A DNA stretch of 64,000 nt from Streptomyces sp. NBC_01255 (GTDB lineage Bacteria > Actinomycetota > Actinomycetes > Streptomycetales > Streptomycetaceae). Shown here piece after piece: positions 36,537 through 44,998 of this stretch. The stretch lies in NCBI RefSeq assembly GCF_036226445.1, contig NZ_CP108474.1, positions 6,820,001 to 6,884,000 of the forward strand, in the 5' to 3' direction. The translations under genes were made by a program, and so were the position numbers. Position 1 is the first letter of the stretch. Each line of letters starts with the position of its first letter. Below the pieces are notes generated by a model, which was not told the DNA's origin, did not search any database, and saw nothing but the letters and a program-made list of their open reading frames with translations.

Positions 36537-38279
36537 ATGTCGCGGACGATCACGGCCCGAGCGCGAGAGCGTGCCGCCGACGGCGGAACCAATCGCTGGG
36601 TCGTCCTGGTCGTCCTCTGCGTCAGCCTTCTCCTGGTCGCCCTCGACGCGACCATCCTCCACGTCGCCGTCCCCTCGCTCACCGAGGACCTGCGCCCGAG
36701 CTCCACCGCGCTGCTCTGGATCGTCGACGCCTACCCGCTGATCTGTGCCTCGCTGCTGATCCTCTTCGGCACCCTCGGCGACCGGGTCGGCAGAAGACGC
36801 GTCCTCCTCCTCGGCTACGCACTGTTCGGCGTCGCCTCGGCGGTCGCCGCCCTCGCCACCGAGCCGGGGGTCCTCATCGCGGCCCGCGCGCTGCTCGGTG
36901 TCGGCGGCGCCATGATCATGCCCGCGACGCTCTCCATCCTCCGGGCGGTCTTCCCCGACCGCAGGGAACGGGCCACAGCCATCGGCGTCTGGACCGCGGT
37001 CGCGGCGATCGGTGCCGCCACCGGGCCGGTGCTCGGCGGCTTCCTCGTCGAGCACTACTGGTGGGGCTCGGTCTTCCTCATCAACATCCCGCTCATGGCG
37101 CTGATCCTGCCGCTGGGCCGCCGGCTCCTCCCCGAGTCCCGCGGAGACTCCGACGGACCCTGGGACGTCCTCGGCGCCCTCATGGCCGCCGCCGGAGTCC
37201 TGGGCTGCGTCCTCGGGGTCAAGCGTGCCGGGGCCGGCGAGCCGCTGCTCGCCCTCCCGACCGCGGGACCGCTGCTCGTCGGTGCCACGCTGCTCGTCCT
37301 CTTCGTCCGCAGGCAGAAGCGGCGCCCGCACCCGCTGATCGACATGCGGCTCTTCTCCCGGGCGGCCTTCACCACCTCGGTCGGCTGCATCGTCCTCGCC
37401 ATGCTGGCTCTCGTCGGCCTGGAGCTCATCGCCGTCCAGTACCTCCAGCTCGTCCTCGGACTGAGCCCCCTGGAGACCGGTCTTCGGCTCCTGCCGCTCA
37501 CCTTCGCCGCCATGGCGGCCGGCGCCACCGGCTCGTACACCCTGCGCAGGATCGGCCCGCGCCGGATGGTCGGCTGGGGCTTCGTGCTCACCGCCGCCGC
37601 GGTGCTGCTGCTCACCCTCATGGGACAGGACGACCGGCCGCTGCTGCTCACGGTGGGCTTCGTGCTGCTCGGCTTCGGCCTGCAGACCACGCTCTTCTCG
37701 GCGTACGAGTCGATGCTCAGCGAGGCACCGCAGAAGAGCGCGGGGGGCGCCGCCGCGATCGGCGAGACCTCGTACCAGCTCGGTGCCGGGATGGGCATCG
37801 CCCTGCTCGGCAGCGTGATGAACGCCGCGTACGCGCCCGGTCTCGACTCCGTCCCCGGTGTGCCGACGGAGGCGAGCAGTGCCGCGTCGAACTCCCTCGG
37901 CGAGGCCTACCAGGTCGCCGACCAACTCGGCGGCACGGCGGGCGCGGCCCTGTACCAGGCCGCCCGGCACGCCTTCGTGGACGGCCTGCACATCACGCTC
38001 TGCGTGAGCGCCGTGCTGCTGCTCGCCGGTGCGGTGATGGCCCGGCGGCTGCCCCGGGCCATGGAGTGCCCGGCGGAACCGGACGAGTCGTTCGAGTCGT
38101 ACGAGTCGCGTGAAGCGGTCAAGACGCGTGAAGCGGTCAAGACGCGTGAAGCGGTCAAGACACGTGAAGCGATCGAGAGGTGCGAGCCGGCGGCCGAGGG
38201 GCGTGAGCCTGCCGAGCCGCGGGTGCCCGCGACCCGGGAAGCGATCGAGCCCGCCGGCTCCGGACGCCCGACGCACTGA
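36537..38279 (+). CDS. MFS exporter, DHA2 (14-helix, EmrB/QacA-type)
   Basis: A 580-residue drug:proton antiporter-like protein. Motif A is FGTLGDRVGRRRVLLLGYA, motif C-like GAATGPVLGGF, and the start reads RWVVLVVLCVSLLLVALDAT as in the DHA2 family. GGGAGG lies seven bases before the ATG. The cytosolic C-terminal tail of about 65 residues is unusual: it carries three perfect or near-perfect REAVKT hexapeptides plus a fourth degenerate copy, then Glu/Pro/Ala-rich sequence. Substrate unknown; no regulator gene is adjacent. Confidence 0.92.
   Translation: MSRTITARARERAADGGTNRWVVLVVLCVSLLLVALDATILHVAVPSLTEDLRPSSTALLWIVDAYPLICASLLILFGTLGDRVGRRRVLLLGYALFGVASAVAALATEPGVLIAARALLGVGGAMIMPATLSILRAVFPDRRERATAIGVWTAVAAIGAATGPVLGGFLVEHYWWGSVFLINIPLMALILPLGRRLLPESRGDSDGPWDVLGALMAAAGVLGCVLGVKRAGAGEPLLALPTAGPLLVGATLLVLFVRRQKRRPHPLIDMRLFSRAAFTTSVGCIVLAMLALVGLELIAVQYLQLVLGLSPLETGLRLLPLTFAAMAAGATGSYTLRRIGPRRMVGWGFVLTAAAVLLLTLMGQDDRPLLLTVGFVLLGFGLQTTLFSAYESMLSEAPQKSAGGAAAIGETSYQLGAGMGIALLGSVMNAAYAPGLDSVPGVPTEASSAASNSLGEAYQVADQLGGTAGAALYQAARHAFVDGLHITLCVSAVLLLAGAVMARRLPRAMECPAEPDESFESYESREAVKTREAVKTREAVKTREAIERCEPAAEGREPAEPRVPATREAIEPAGSGRPTH
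38109..38180 (+). repeat. 18-bp coding tandem repeat (REAVKT units)
   Basis: Four head-to-tail 18-base units starting CGTGAAGCG at 38109, 38127, 38145 and 38163. The first three are almost identical; the fourth is diverged. All stay in frame inside the MFS exporter tail. Confidence 0.9.
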
Positions 38280-38318
38280 CCCGGCCTCGGGAGTGCCCGG
38301 GCGGGCCGGCGGACCCGC

Positions 38319-38753
38319 TCAGCTCTGGTTGAAGAAACCGTCCTGCGGACGCCGGCGGGTCTCGCCGCCGATGATCTGGGTGTCGGCGGGGGTGAGCAGG
38401 AAGACCCGCGTCGCCACGCGCTCGATCGAGCCGCGCAGGCCGAAGGCGAGACCGGCGGCGAAGTCGACCACGCGCTTGGCGTCGTGCGGCTCCATCCCGG
38501 TCAGGTTCACGATCACCGGAACACCGTCCCGGAAGAGCTCTCCGATGCCCCGGGCGTCCCGGAAGCCGTCGGGGGAGACGGTGGCGATCCGGCGGCCCTG
38601 ATCCTGGGCGGTGTCCGTGGCCACCCGGACACGGGGGTCCGTCACCCAGGCGTCGCCGTTCTCGGCACCGTCGGCGTACTCGTCGTCGTAGTAACGCTCG
38701 TCGTTGTCCTCGACGAGTCCCAGCCAGGCACTTGCCTTGCGCACCGATCCCAT
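38319..38753 (-). CDS. sflA: SepF-like cell-division protein
   Basis: A 144-residue SepF homologue. SepF proteins bind membranes through an N-terminal helix and tether FtsZ. Here the N-terminus is [20 protein letters not shown], then an acidic Asp/Tyr linker, then the SepF core ([50 protein letters not shown]). AAGGAGG lies six bases before the ATG. It is not beside ftsZ. From memory, Streptomyces has a solitary SepF-like gene (sflA) in this chromosomal region that influences sporulation septation, and I assign it on that basis. Confidence 0.88.
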   Translation of the reverse strand: MGSVRKASAWLGLVEDNDERYYDDEYADGAENGDAWVTDPRVRVATDTAQDQGRRIATVSPDGFRDARGIGELFRDGVPVIVNLTGMEPHDAKRVVDFAAGLAFGLRGSIERVATRVFLLTPADTQIIGGETRRRPQDGFFNQS

Positions 38754-39064
38754 GGACGCCTCCTTTCAGCGCGGTCACTTGTGGTTCCGCAATCCCTATC
38801 GTCGTCCATGATGCGGATCGCGCGCCAAGTGGATACACGGCGCGCAGGGGATTCGTGACGGTACTGGTGCAGAACGTGAGCGTCGATTTCTGGCGATACG
38901 TCAGGAAACTTGCGGTATGCGGGGCCTGACGGAGGGGCGCGCAACTTAAAATATGAAAGTCGGGCCAGAAGGGTGACGATGGGCGCGTACGGGTGAACGA
39001 CCCGGCTCGCTACGATGCCGCGAAGCCGCTCGACGGCACTTCGCACGGCTCACGGGGGCACCTC
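38754..39064. other. Divergent intergenic region sflA / DUF5685
   Basis: About 310 bases. It contains an A/T-rich stretch around 38943-38960 (AACTTAAAATATGAAAG), exceptional for this genome and a likely promoter area for the plus-strand gene. No exact -35/-10 pair is claimed. Confidence 0.4.
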
Positions 39065-40297
39065 ATGTTCGGAATCGTCAGACCCTGCACACACCGGCTC
39101 ACCGACGGACTCAAAGTCGAGTGGATGGCCCACCTCTGCGGCCTCTGCCTGGCACTTCGCGCGGACCACGGGCAGTTCGCCCGGGTCGTCACCAACTACG
39201 ACGGGCTCATTGTCTCGGTTCTGACGGAGGCTCAGACCGGCGCGGTGGCGAGCGGGCGGCGCACCGCGGGCCCCTGCCCGCTGCGCGGGATGCGGACCGC
39301 GCCCGTGGCCCAGGGGGAGGGTGCGCGCCTCGCCGCCGCCGTCTCGCTCGTTCTCGCCTCGGCGAAGGTACGGGACCACGTCGCCGACCGGGACGGCCTG
39401 TTGGCGCGCAAGCCCGTCGCCGCGGCGGCCCGCCGGGTCGCCCGCTCCTGGGACCGGGCCGGCGCCAGGACCGGCCGCGCCCTCGGCTTCGACACCGCCG
39501 TCCTCGTCGACGCGGTCGACCGGCAGACCGGGCTCGAGTCCCTCGCCGGCCTCGGGACCCCGCTGCTCGCCGTCACCGAGCCGACCGAGACCGCGACCGC
39601 TGCCGCCTTCGCGCACACCGCGGTCCTCGCGGGGCGCCCGGACAACGCGGCGCCGCTCGCCGAGGCCGGCCGGCTCTTCGGCCGCCTCGCCCACCTCCTC
39701 GACGCCGTCGAGGACCAGACCGCGGACGCGGCGGCGGGCGCCTGGAACCCGCTCACCGCGACCGGCACCTCCCGGGAGGAGGCCCGCCGGCTCGCCGACG
39801 ACGCCCTGCACGGGATCCGCCTCGCGCTGCGGGACGCCGAGTTCGCCGACGGCAAGCTCGTCCACGTCCTCCTCGCCCACGAGCTCCGGACGTCGGTGGA
39901 CCGCGCCTTCGGCACGACGAGCTGCTCGCACGGGACGCCGGGACCGGGCCAGGGTCCGGTACCGGGCAATCCGTACGCGGGCGGGCCCTCGGGCCCGTAC
40001 GACCCCTACGGGGGCGGGAACCCCTACGGAGGCGGCGCGGGCGGCCCGGCCGGACCGGGCGGGCCCGGCGGGCTGCCGCCGCAGTTCGGCGGCGGAGCGC
40101 CCCAGGCACCCAAGCCGCGCGGCTTCCTCGCCGGGTGCGCCGCCTTCACCTGGCTGTTCTGCACCTGCCAGATCTGCTGCGCCAAGGAGTACGAGGGCCC
40201 CTGGTCCCGGAAGAAGCGCGAGGGCTGCTGCCGGGACTGCAACTGCGACGGCGGCTGCGGCAACTGCGACTGCTGCTGCCCCTGCGACGGCTGCTGA
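39065..40297 (+). CDS. DUF5685 family protein with cysteine-rich C-terminus
   Basis: A 410-residue protein of unknown function. The N-terminal domain starts MFGIVRPCTHRLTDGLKVEW and contains AHLCGLCLAL, whose three nearby Cys (C-x(n)-CGLC) are typical of DUF5685. It is helical through residue ~290. A Gly/Pro/Tyr-rich linker follows (NPYGGGAGGPAGPGG). The tail of ~60 residues has about 18 Cys in blocks such as CTCQICCAKEYEG, EGCCRDCNCDGGCG and CDCCCPCDGC. The tail looks like a metal cluster or metal-storage site. The ATG is chosen because the conserved region starts there; an upstream GTG would add 24 residues. Confidence 0.8.
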   Translation: MFGIVRPCTHRLTDGLKVEWMAHLCGLCLALRADHGQFARVVTNYDGLIVSVLTEAQTGAVASGRRTAGPCPLRGMRTAPVAQGEGARLAAAVSLVLASAKVRDHVADRDGLLARKPVAAAARRVARSWDRAGARTGRALGFDTAVLVDAVDRQTGLESLAGLGTPLLAVTEPTETATAAAFAHTAVLAGRPDNAAPLAEAGRLFGRLAHLLDAVEDQTADAAAGAWNPLTATGTSREEARRLADDALHGIRLALRDAEFADGKLVHVLLAHELRTSVDRAFGTTSCSHGTPGPGQGPVPGNPYAGGPSGPYDPYGGGNPYGGGAGGPAGPGGPGGLPPQFGGGAPQAPKPRGFLAGCAAFTWLFCTCQICCAKEYEGPWSRKKREGCCRDCNCDGGCGNCDCCCPCDGC

Positions 40298-40336
40298 CGG
40301 CCCGTCCGTCCCCGCCCCGCCGGAGACACCCCGCCG

Positions 40337-41356
40337 CTACTTCGTCGGCGCCGGGATCTCCGGCGGGGTGATCTGCGACCGCTCGATGCCCGACTCCGTC
40401 ACCCCCCACTTCTTCAGGATCCGGTCGTACGTCCCGTCGGCCTTCAGGCCGTTCACCGCCGCCTGGAACGCGGGGGCGAGCGGGGTGCCCTTCTTGAAGG
40501 CGAAGCCGACGTCGAGCCGCCGGTACTCGTTGAGGAACTTCACGTTCTTCTGCTGCGTCACCGCGTACCGCACGCCGTTGATCGTGCTCATCACGACATC
40601 GCTGCGGCCCTGCTGGAGCGCCATCCAGACCGCTCCCGTCTCGTTGAAGACGTTCACCTCGTACGGCTGCTTCCCGGCCTCCGCGCACCGGCCCTTGTTC
40701 TGCTCCAGGGTCCGTTCGAAGGTGGTGCCGGCGCCCGTCGCGACCTTCAGGCCGCACAGCTGCGTGAGGTCGGTGACCGCCTTCAGCGGGCTGTCGGACC
40801 GCGTGGCGAAGCCCTGGCCGTCGTTGACGTACGTGACGAAGTCGATGGTCTTGCGGCGCTCCTCGGTCACCCCGAAGTTCCCGGTGCCGACGTCGTACTT
40901 GCCGCTGCCGAGCGCCGGCAGGATCGCCTCGAAGCCGACGGCCTCGCGCTTCACCTCCAGGCCGAGGGCCTTCGCCACGGCGCCCGTGAAGTCGGCGTCC
41001 ACCCCGACCACGGTCCTGCCGTCGGGCAGGTAGGCCGAGCTGGGCGGGGTCCCGACCGAGGCGGCGACCGTGAAGCTGCCGCGCTGCCGGACGTCGGCGG
41101 GGAGCAGCTTCGCCGCGGCCTCGTTCTTCTTCACCGCCGACACCACGTCCTCGCTCGGGAGCGCGCCCTTCGCGGCGCCCGGTGCTCCGGAGGCCCCGGC
41201 CGGAGCGGTCGTGGGCTCGCCCCCTGCGCAGGCGGTGAGCGTGAGCGCGGCGGCGGTGATCAGCGCGAAGCCGAGGGCCGTGCGGGTGGTGCCGGAAGTC
41301 GTGCGGGTGGTGCCGGACGTGGTGCGCGTGGTGCCGGAACTCGTACGCGTACTCAT
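40337..41356 (-). CDS. Polar amino-acid ABC transporter substrate-binding lipoprotein
   Basis: A 339-residue family 3 solute-binding protein. The signal peptide ends with a lipobox (LTLTAC). Features of the fold are SFTVAASVGTPPSSAY, VVGVDADFTGAVAKALGLEV, GSGKYDVGTGNFGVTEERRK and ILKKWGVTESG. The signal is preceded by three TRTTSGT heptapeptides, an odd N-terminal extension encoded by a 21-bp tandem repeat. It overlaps the acetyltransferase by four bases and lies behind a Cys-type leader peptide. The permeases and ATPase must come from the divergent operon. Confidence 0.9.
   Translation of the reverse strand: MSTRTSSGTTRTTSGTTRTTSGTTRTALGFALITAAALTLTACAGGEPTTAPAGASGAPGAAKGALPSEDVVSAVKKNEAAAKLLPADVRQRGSFTVAASVGTPPSSAYLPDGRTVVGVDADFTGAVAKALGLEVKREAVGFEAILPALGSGKYDVGTGNFGVTEERRKTIDFVTYVNDGQGFATRSDSPLKAVTDLTQLCGLKVATGAGTTFERTLEQNKGRCAEAGKQPYEVNVFNETGAVWMALQQGRSDVVMSTINGVRYAVTQQKNVKFLNEYRRLDVGFAFKKGTPLAPAFQAAVNGLKADGTYDRILKKWGVTESGIERSQITPPEIPAPTK
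41280..41342 (-). repeat. 21-bp tandem repeat in a signal-peptide region
   Basis: Three adjacent 21-base units (each containing GTGGTGCCGGA on the plus strand) encode TRTTSGT repeats upstream of the hydrophobic signal core. Confidence 0.8.
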
Positions 41357-41832
41357 GGTTTCGGGTTCTCCAGGAGCTTCTCGAACGGCAGGGGGCCGAG
41401 CGACTCAAGGTCGGCGGACACGTCGAAGAGCGGCCGGTAGCCGGTCGCCAGGTAGAGACCCCTGGCCTCCGGCTGGCGCGCCCCGGTCGTCAGATGGATG
41501 CGGGTGTAGCCGCGGGCGGCGGCCTCGCGTTCGAGCACGGTGAGGACGCGGCGGGCGAGCCCGCGCCTGCGGTGTGCCGAGTGGGTCCAGATCCGCTTCA
41601 GCTCGGCGGTGTGTTCGTCGTAGCGGCGGTACGCGCCTCCGGCCACGGGCCGGCCCTGCTCCATGAGGAGCAGGAAGGCGCCGTCGGGAGGGGCGAACTC
41701 GGAGGCCGGGTAGAGGCTCAGATCGTGCGCGGAGCCGTACCGGGTCGTGTACTCGTACGCCAGCTCGTCGAGGAGCGGGCGTGCCAGGGGGTCGGTGGTC
41801 GTGGTCCGGTACACGGACAACGCGAAGGTCAT
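41353..41832 (-). CDS. GNAT family N-acetyltransferase
   Basis: A 159-residue acetyltransferase with the acetyl-CoA motif THSAHRRRGLARRVLTVLE (RxxGLA) and ARGYTRIHLTTGARQPEARGLY. The ATG has AAGGA six bases upstream. It is the first full gene behind the leader peptide and is co-transcribed with the binding lipoprotein. In sulfur-metabolism clusters such enzymes can acetylate sulfur amino-acid derivatives before breakdown; this is an inference from context. Confidence 0.88.
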   Translation of the reverse strand: MTFALSVYRTTTTDPLARPLLDELAYEYTTRYGSAHDLSLYPASEFAPPDGAFLLLMEQGRPVAGGAYRRYDEHTAELKRIWTHSAHRRRGLARRVLTVLEREAAARGYTRIHLTTGARQPEARGLYLATGYRPLFDVSADLESLGPLPFEKLLENPKP

Positions 41833-41965
41833 GACGGTCCTTCAGGACGAAGGAGAACAGCGGGGCAGGGCGAGGGGAGGGGAGAGCTCAGGCACTCACG
41901 AGGGGCCTGGGTGTGAAGGCGCCGCGGAAAACAGCACGCGGGCAGGGGCAGAGCGGAGGGTCAGC

Positions 41966-42037
41966 TCAACAGGAAGAGGACCACACGCGACCGAAGTCGA
42001 TGTGGGAGCGCGTGACCAGCTGCTGCTGCGGATGCAT
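41966..42037 (-). CDS. Putative cysteine-responsive leader peptide (23 residues)
   Basis: A minus-strand mini-gene runs from an ATG to a TGA directly after a Cys codon. The C-terminal part RSHIDFGRVWSSSC matches the actinobacterial leader-peptide pattern R-x-H-(I/V)-D-x2-R-x2-S-x2-C-stop that I recall upstream of sulfur-assimilation and sulfur-transport genes. It points at the acetyltransferase/binding-protein operon, 130 bases downstream. A TTGACG at 42072-42067 with weak TCCACT 17 bases later would place transcription start at or next to the ATG, so the peptide may be leaderless. No ribosome-binding site is seen, which fits. Confidence 0.72.
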   Translation of the reverse strand: MHPQQQLVTRSHIDFGRVWSSSC

Positions 42038-42108
42038 GGCCCCAGTGGAACAGGCATCCGTTTCCGCGTCAACCACGATGAGACGCACGGCTCACCCTGT
42101 GGACACCC

Positions 42109-42139
42109 TTGACAGTGGGGCGTGTTGACCGCATAGCCT
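42109..42139 (+). promoter_or_regulatory. Candidate promoter of the permease operon
   Basis: TTGACA (42109-42114) and TAGCCT (42134-42139), 19 bases apart, about 100 bases upstream of the first permease gene. The -35 matches the sigma-70-type consensus fully; the spacing is slightly long. Confidence 0.5.
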
Positions 42140-42238
42140 CGAAGGGCGGATCGGGCTGAGGGGCCCGGATCCGTGCTCTGCGCGTGTGAAGGCGCACCCC
42201 CGTGTTCGATCCGCCTCTGGCATCCACGGAGCCTTCGC

Positions 42239-43087
42239 ATGTCCGCGACTCTCGTCAAGACCCCCTCCACGGCCCCGCCGGCCGAGCCGCCTCCCCGTGT
42301 CGTCGCCACCCGGCGCGCCGGCCAGTGGGCCGCCGCGGCCGTCGTCCTCGTCCTCCTCGGCCTGGGACTCCTCTCGGTCGTCCGCAACAAGGCCTTCCAA
42401 TGGGACGTCGTCGCCGAGTACTTCACGGCCGCGTCCGTCCTGCGCGGTCTGGGCCTCACCCTGTGGCTGACCGCCCTCGTCATGGCCCTGGGTTTCGTCC
42501 TCGGCACCCTGCTCGCCGTCTTCCGCATGTCCGCCAACCCGGTGCTTCGCGCGGTCAGTTGGGGGTACGTCTGGTTCTTCCGGTCCACCCCGATCCTCGT
42601 CCAGCTGCTGTTCTGGTTCAACATCGGCGCGCTCTATCCGACCGTCCTCGGCGTGCACACGGTCAACCTCCTCGGTCCCGTCGCCGTCGCCGTCATCGGC
42701 CTCACCCTGCACGAGGCCGCCTACGCCGCCGAGGTCGTGCGCGGCGGCATCCTCTCCGTCGACCGCGGCCAGATCGAGGCCGCCCAGTCCCTCGGCCTCG
42801 GCCGGTGGCGCCGGCTCACCCGGATCGTGCTGCCCCAGGCGATGCGCTCGATCGTCCCGCCGGCCGGGAACATGCTGATCGGCACCCTCAAGGGCACCTC
42901 GATCGTCTCCGTCATCGCCGTCCAGGACCTGCTCTACTCGACCCAGCTCATCTACCACCGCACGTACGAGGTCATCCCGCTGCTCCTCGTCGCCACCCTC
43001 TGGTACGTCGCCGTCACCTCGGTCCTCAGCCTCGGCCAGCACTACGTCGAGCGGTACTACGCCCGCGGAACCGGCAGCGCCCGATGA
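42239..43087 (+). CDS. Polar amino-acid ABC transporter permease
   Basis: A 282-residue inner-membrane protein of the His/Glu permease family. The EAA loop reads EAAQSLGLGRWRRLTRIVLP followed by QAMRSIVPPAGN. Other family features are RGLGLTLWLTALVMALGFVL and FFRSTPILVQLLFWFN. GGAG lies seven bases before the ATG. An in-frame GTG 22 codons upstream would add a Cys-containing stretch but is not preferred. Overlaps the oxidoreductase gene by four bases. Confidence 0.9.
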   Translation: MSATLVKTPSTAPPAEPPPRVVATRRAGQWAAAAVVLVLLGLGLLSVVRNKAFQWDVVAEYFTAASVLRGLGLTLWLTALVMALGFVLGTLLAVFRMSANPVLRAVSWGYVWFFRSTPILVQLLFWFNIGALYPTVLGVHTVNLLGPVAVAVIGLTLHEAAYAAEVVRGGILSVDRGQIEAAQSLGLGRWRRLTRIVLPQAMRSIVPPAGNMLIGTLKGTSIVSVIAVQDLLYSTQLIYHRTYEVIPLLLVATLWYVAVTSVLSLGQHYVERYYARGTGSAR

Positions 43088-44952
43088 GCCCCCGTCCGTC
43101 CCTCGCCATCGTGGGCGCCGGGCCGCGGGGGACCGGATTCCTCGAACGGCTCGCCGCCAGCCTGCCCGAGCTGTACGGCGACGACCCCCTCGACCTCCAC
43201 CTCGTCGACCCGCACCCGCCGGGCCCGGGCCGGATCTGGCGCACCGCACAGTCCCCGCTGCTCTGGATGAACTCCCAGGCCGAGGACGTCACCATGTTCA
43301 CCGACGAGACCGTGCGGCTCGACGGGCCCGTCCGGCCGGGACCCACCCTCGCCGACTGGGCGGCCCTCGACGGCCGCACCTTCCCCACCCGCCCGCAGCA
43401 GGGCGCCTACCTGCGCTGGGTGTACGAGCGGACCCTCGCCGCCCTGCCCGCCTCCGTCACCGTCCACGAGCACCGCACCACCGCGCTGCGGATCGGCGGC
43501 CCCCGCGACGGACGCCAGCGGGTCTGGCTGGAGGCCGGCGCCGAGCCCCTCCTCGCCGACGTCGTCGTCCTCACCGTCGGCCACCTCGACGCCGAACCCG
43601 ACCCGGAGCAGCGGGCGCTCGCCGACTTCGCCGCCCGCCACCGGCTCGTCCACCTCCCGCCCGACTTCACCGCGGACGCCGACCTCTCCGCGCTGCCCGC
43701 CGGCGAGCCCGTCCTCGTACGCGGCTTCGGCCTCGCCTTCGTCGACCTGATGGTGCTCCTCACCGAGGGCCGCGGCGGACGGTACGAGGGCGAGGGCGAC
43801 GACCTCGTCTACGTACCCTCCGGCCGGGAGCCCGCGCTGCACGTCGGATCGCGGCGAGGCGTCCCGTACCACTCGAAGATCGGATACGTCCTCGACGGCG
43901 AACGGCCCCCGCTGCCCCGGTTCTTCGGGACCGAGCAGACCGACGCCCTCCTCGACCGGGCCGGGCCGCTCGACTTCCGGCGCGACGTGTGGCCGCTCGT
44001 CGACAAGGAGCTCGGCTGGGCCCACTACCACCGGCTCTTCTCCACCCACCCCGAGCGGACCTCCCTCGCCTGGAGCGCCTTCGAGCGGGCCTACGCGGAG
44101 GCGCCGCCGCGCGGGGCGGAGGTCGCCGCGCTCGTCGCCGCGGCCGTCCCCGACCCCGCCGACCGCTTCGACCCGGACGTCCTCGACCACCCCCTCGACG
44201 GGGTCCGCTTCGGCTCCGCCGAGGAGCTCCAGCGCGGCCTGCGCGACTACGTCACCGACGATCTGACCCGCCGCCACGACCCCGCCCACAGCCCCGACGC
44301 CGCCGTCTTCGCCGCGCTGCTCTCCGTCTACGCGCAGCTCCTCAGGCTCGGCGACCGGATCGACACCGGCAGCTGGTGGCACGGCTTCTTCAGCTACCTC
44401 GCCTCCGGCCCGCCCGGACCCCGGCTGCGGCAGCTCCTCGCGCTCTCCCGCGCCGGTGTGGTCCGCTTCCTCGGACCCCAGGTCACCGTCGAGGCCGACG
44501 AGGAGCGCGGGGTCTTCCGGGCCGCGTCCACCGCCGTCCCGGGGGAGTGGACCGAGGCGCGCGCCCTCGTCGAGGCCCGGCTGCCCGACCCCACCCTGGA
44601 ACTCACCGGCAGCCCGCTGCTGCGCGCCCTGTACGAGGACGGGGCGCGGGCCACCGCCAGCGGGCTCCTCGTCGTCGACCCCGCCGACGCCCGGATCCTG
44701 GAGCGCGACGGTCGCCCGCACCCGCGCCGCTTCGCGCTCGGCCCGCACACCACCGCCCGGGCCGGCGGGGCCTTCACCCGGCCCCGTACCGGCGGGATCG
44801 CCTTCGGGCAGAACGACGTCGCCGCCCGGGCCGCACTGACCTTCCTGCGCGAGCAGAGCGAGCAGAGCGACCGGAGCGACGGGAGTGACCGGAGCGATGG
44901 CAGTGACCGCGGCGACCGGACCTGTCGTCTTCCGGCTCCGCTGAGCGCCTGA
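43084..44952 (+). CDS. FAD/NAD(P)-binding oxidoreductase (NAD_binding_9-like)
   Basis: A 622-residue flavoprotein-like enzyme. The N-terminal nucleotide fold reads LAIVGAGPRGTGFLERLAAS, with VDPHPPGPGRIWR and ADVVVLTVGHLD; this matches the PF13454-like group whose members include ornithine-hydroxylase-related enzymes. The middle and C-terminal parts are family-specific. The C-terminal tail is a Ser/Asp/Arg repeat (QSDRSDGSDRSDGSDRGDR). Its position between two permease genes, with an ATGA overlap, implies it acts on the imported compound, for example oxidative release of a sulfur group. Substrate unknown. Confidence 0.82.
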   Translation: MSPRPSLAIVGAGPRGTGFLERLAASLPELYGDDPLDLHLVDPHPPGPGRIWRTAQSPLLWMNSQAEDVTMFTDETVRLDGPVRPGPTLADWAALDGRTFPTRPQQGAYLRWVYERTLAALPASVTVHEHRTTALRIGGPRDGRQRVWLEAGAEPLLADVVVLTVGHLDAEPDPEQRALADFAARHRLVHLPPDFTADADLSALPAGEPVLVRGFGLAFVDLMVLLTEGRGGRYEGEGDDLVYVPSGREPALHVGSRRGVPYHSKIGYVLDGERPPLPRFFGTEQTDALLDRAGPLDFRRDVWPLVDKELGWAHYHRLFSTHPERTSLAWSAFERAYAEAPPRGAEVAALVAAAVPDPADRFDPDVLDHPLDGVRFGSAEELQRGLRDYVTDDLTRRHDPAHSPDAAVFAALLSVYAQLLRLGDRIDTGSWWHGFFSYLASGPPGPRLRQLLALSRAGVVRFLGPQVTVEADEERGVFRAASTAVPGEWTEARALVEARLPDPTLELTGSPLLRALYEDGARATASGLLVVDPADARILERDGRPHPRRFALGPHTTARAGGAFTRPRTGGIAFGQNDVAARAALTFLREQSEQSDRSDGSDRSDGSDRGDRTCRLPAPLSA

Positions 44953-44998
44953 TCCGCGCTCCCCCTTCTGCTTCCCGACCCGTTCCCGAGGAACCGCC

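Larger units (their letters stand above)
41833..42238. other. Divergent regulatory region of the two amino-acid transport operons
   Basis: About 400 bases holding the minus-strand leader peptide, ~130 bases of leader between it and the acetyltransferase, and the candidate plus-strand promoter. The rest shows no supported gene. Confidence 0.5.

Noticed and set aside
41913..42128. Plus-strand frame with CCCGC next to the leader peptide, ending in Cys-stop
   Set aside because: It lies upstream of the plus-strand TTGACA promoter and is the antisense of the CAG-rich 5' part of the better-matching minus-strand leader peptide. It lacks the H-(I/V)-D pattern and continues for over 70 codons without family features.
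42173..42238. In-frame GTG extension of the first permease giving MLCACEGAPPCS
   Set aside because: The ATG at 42239 has a well-spaced GGAG and the conserved protein begins after it. The Cys-containing extension was considered as a leader peptide but has no stop before the permease.
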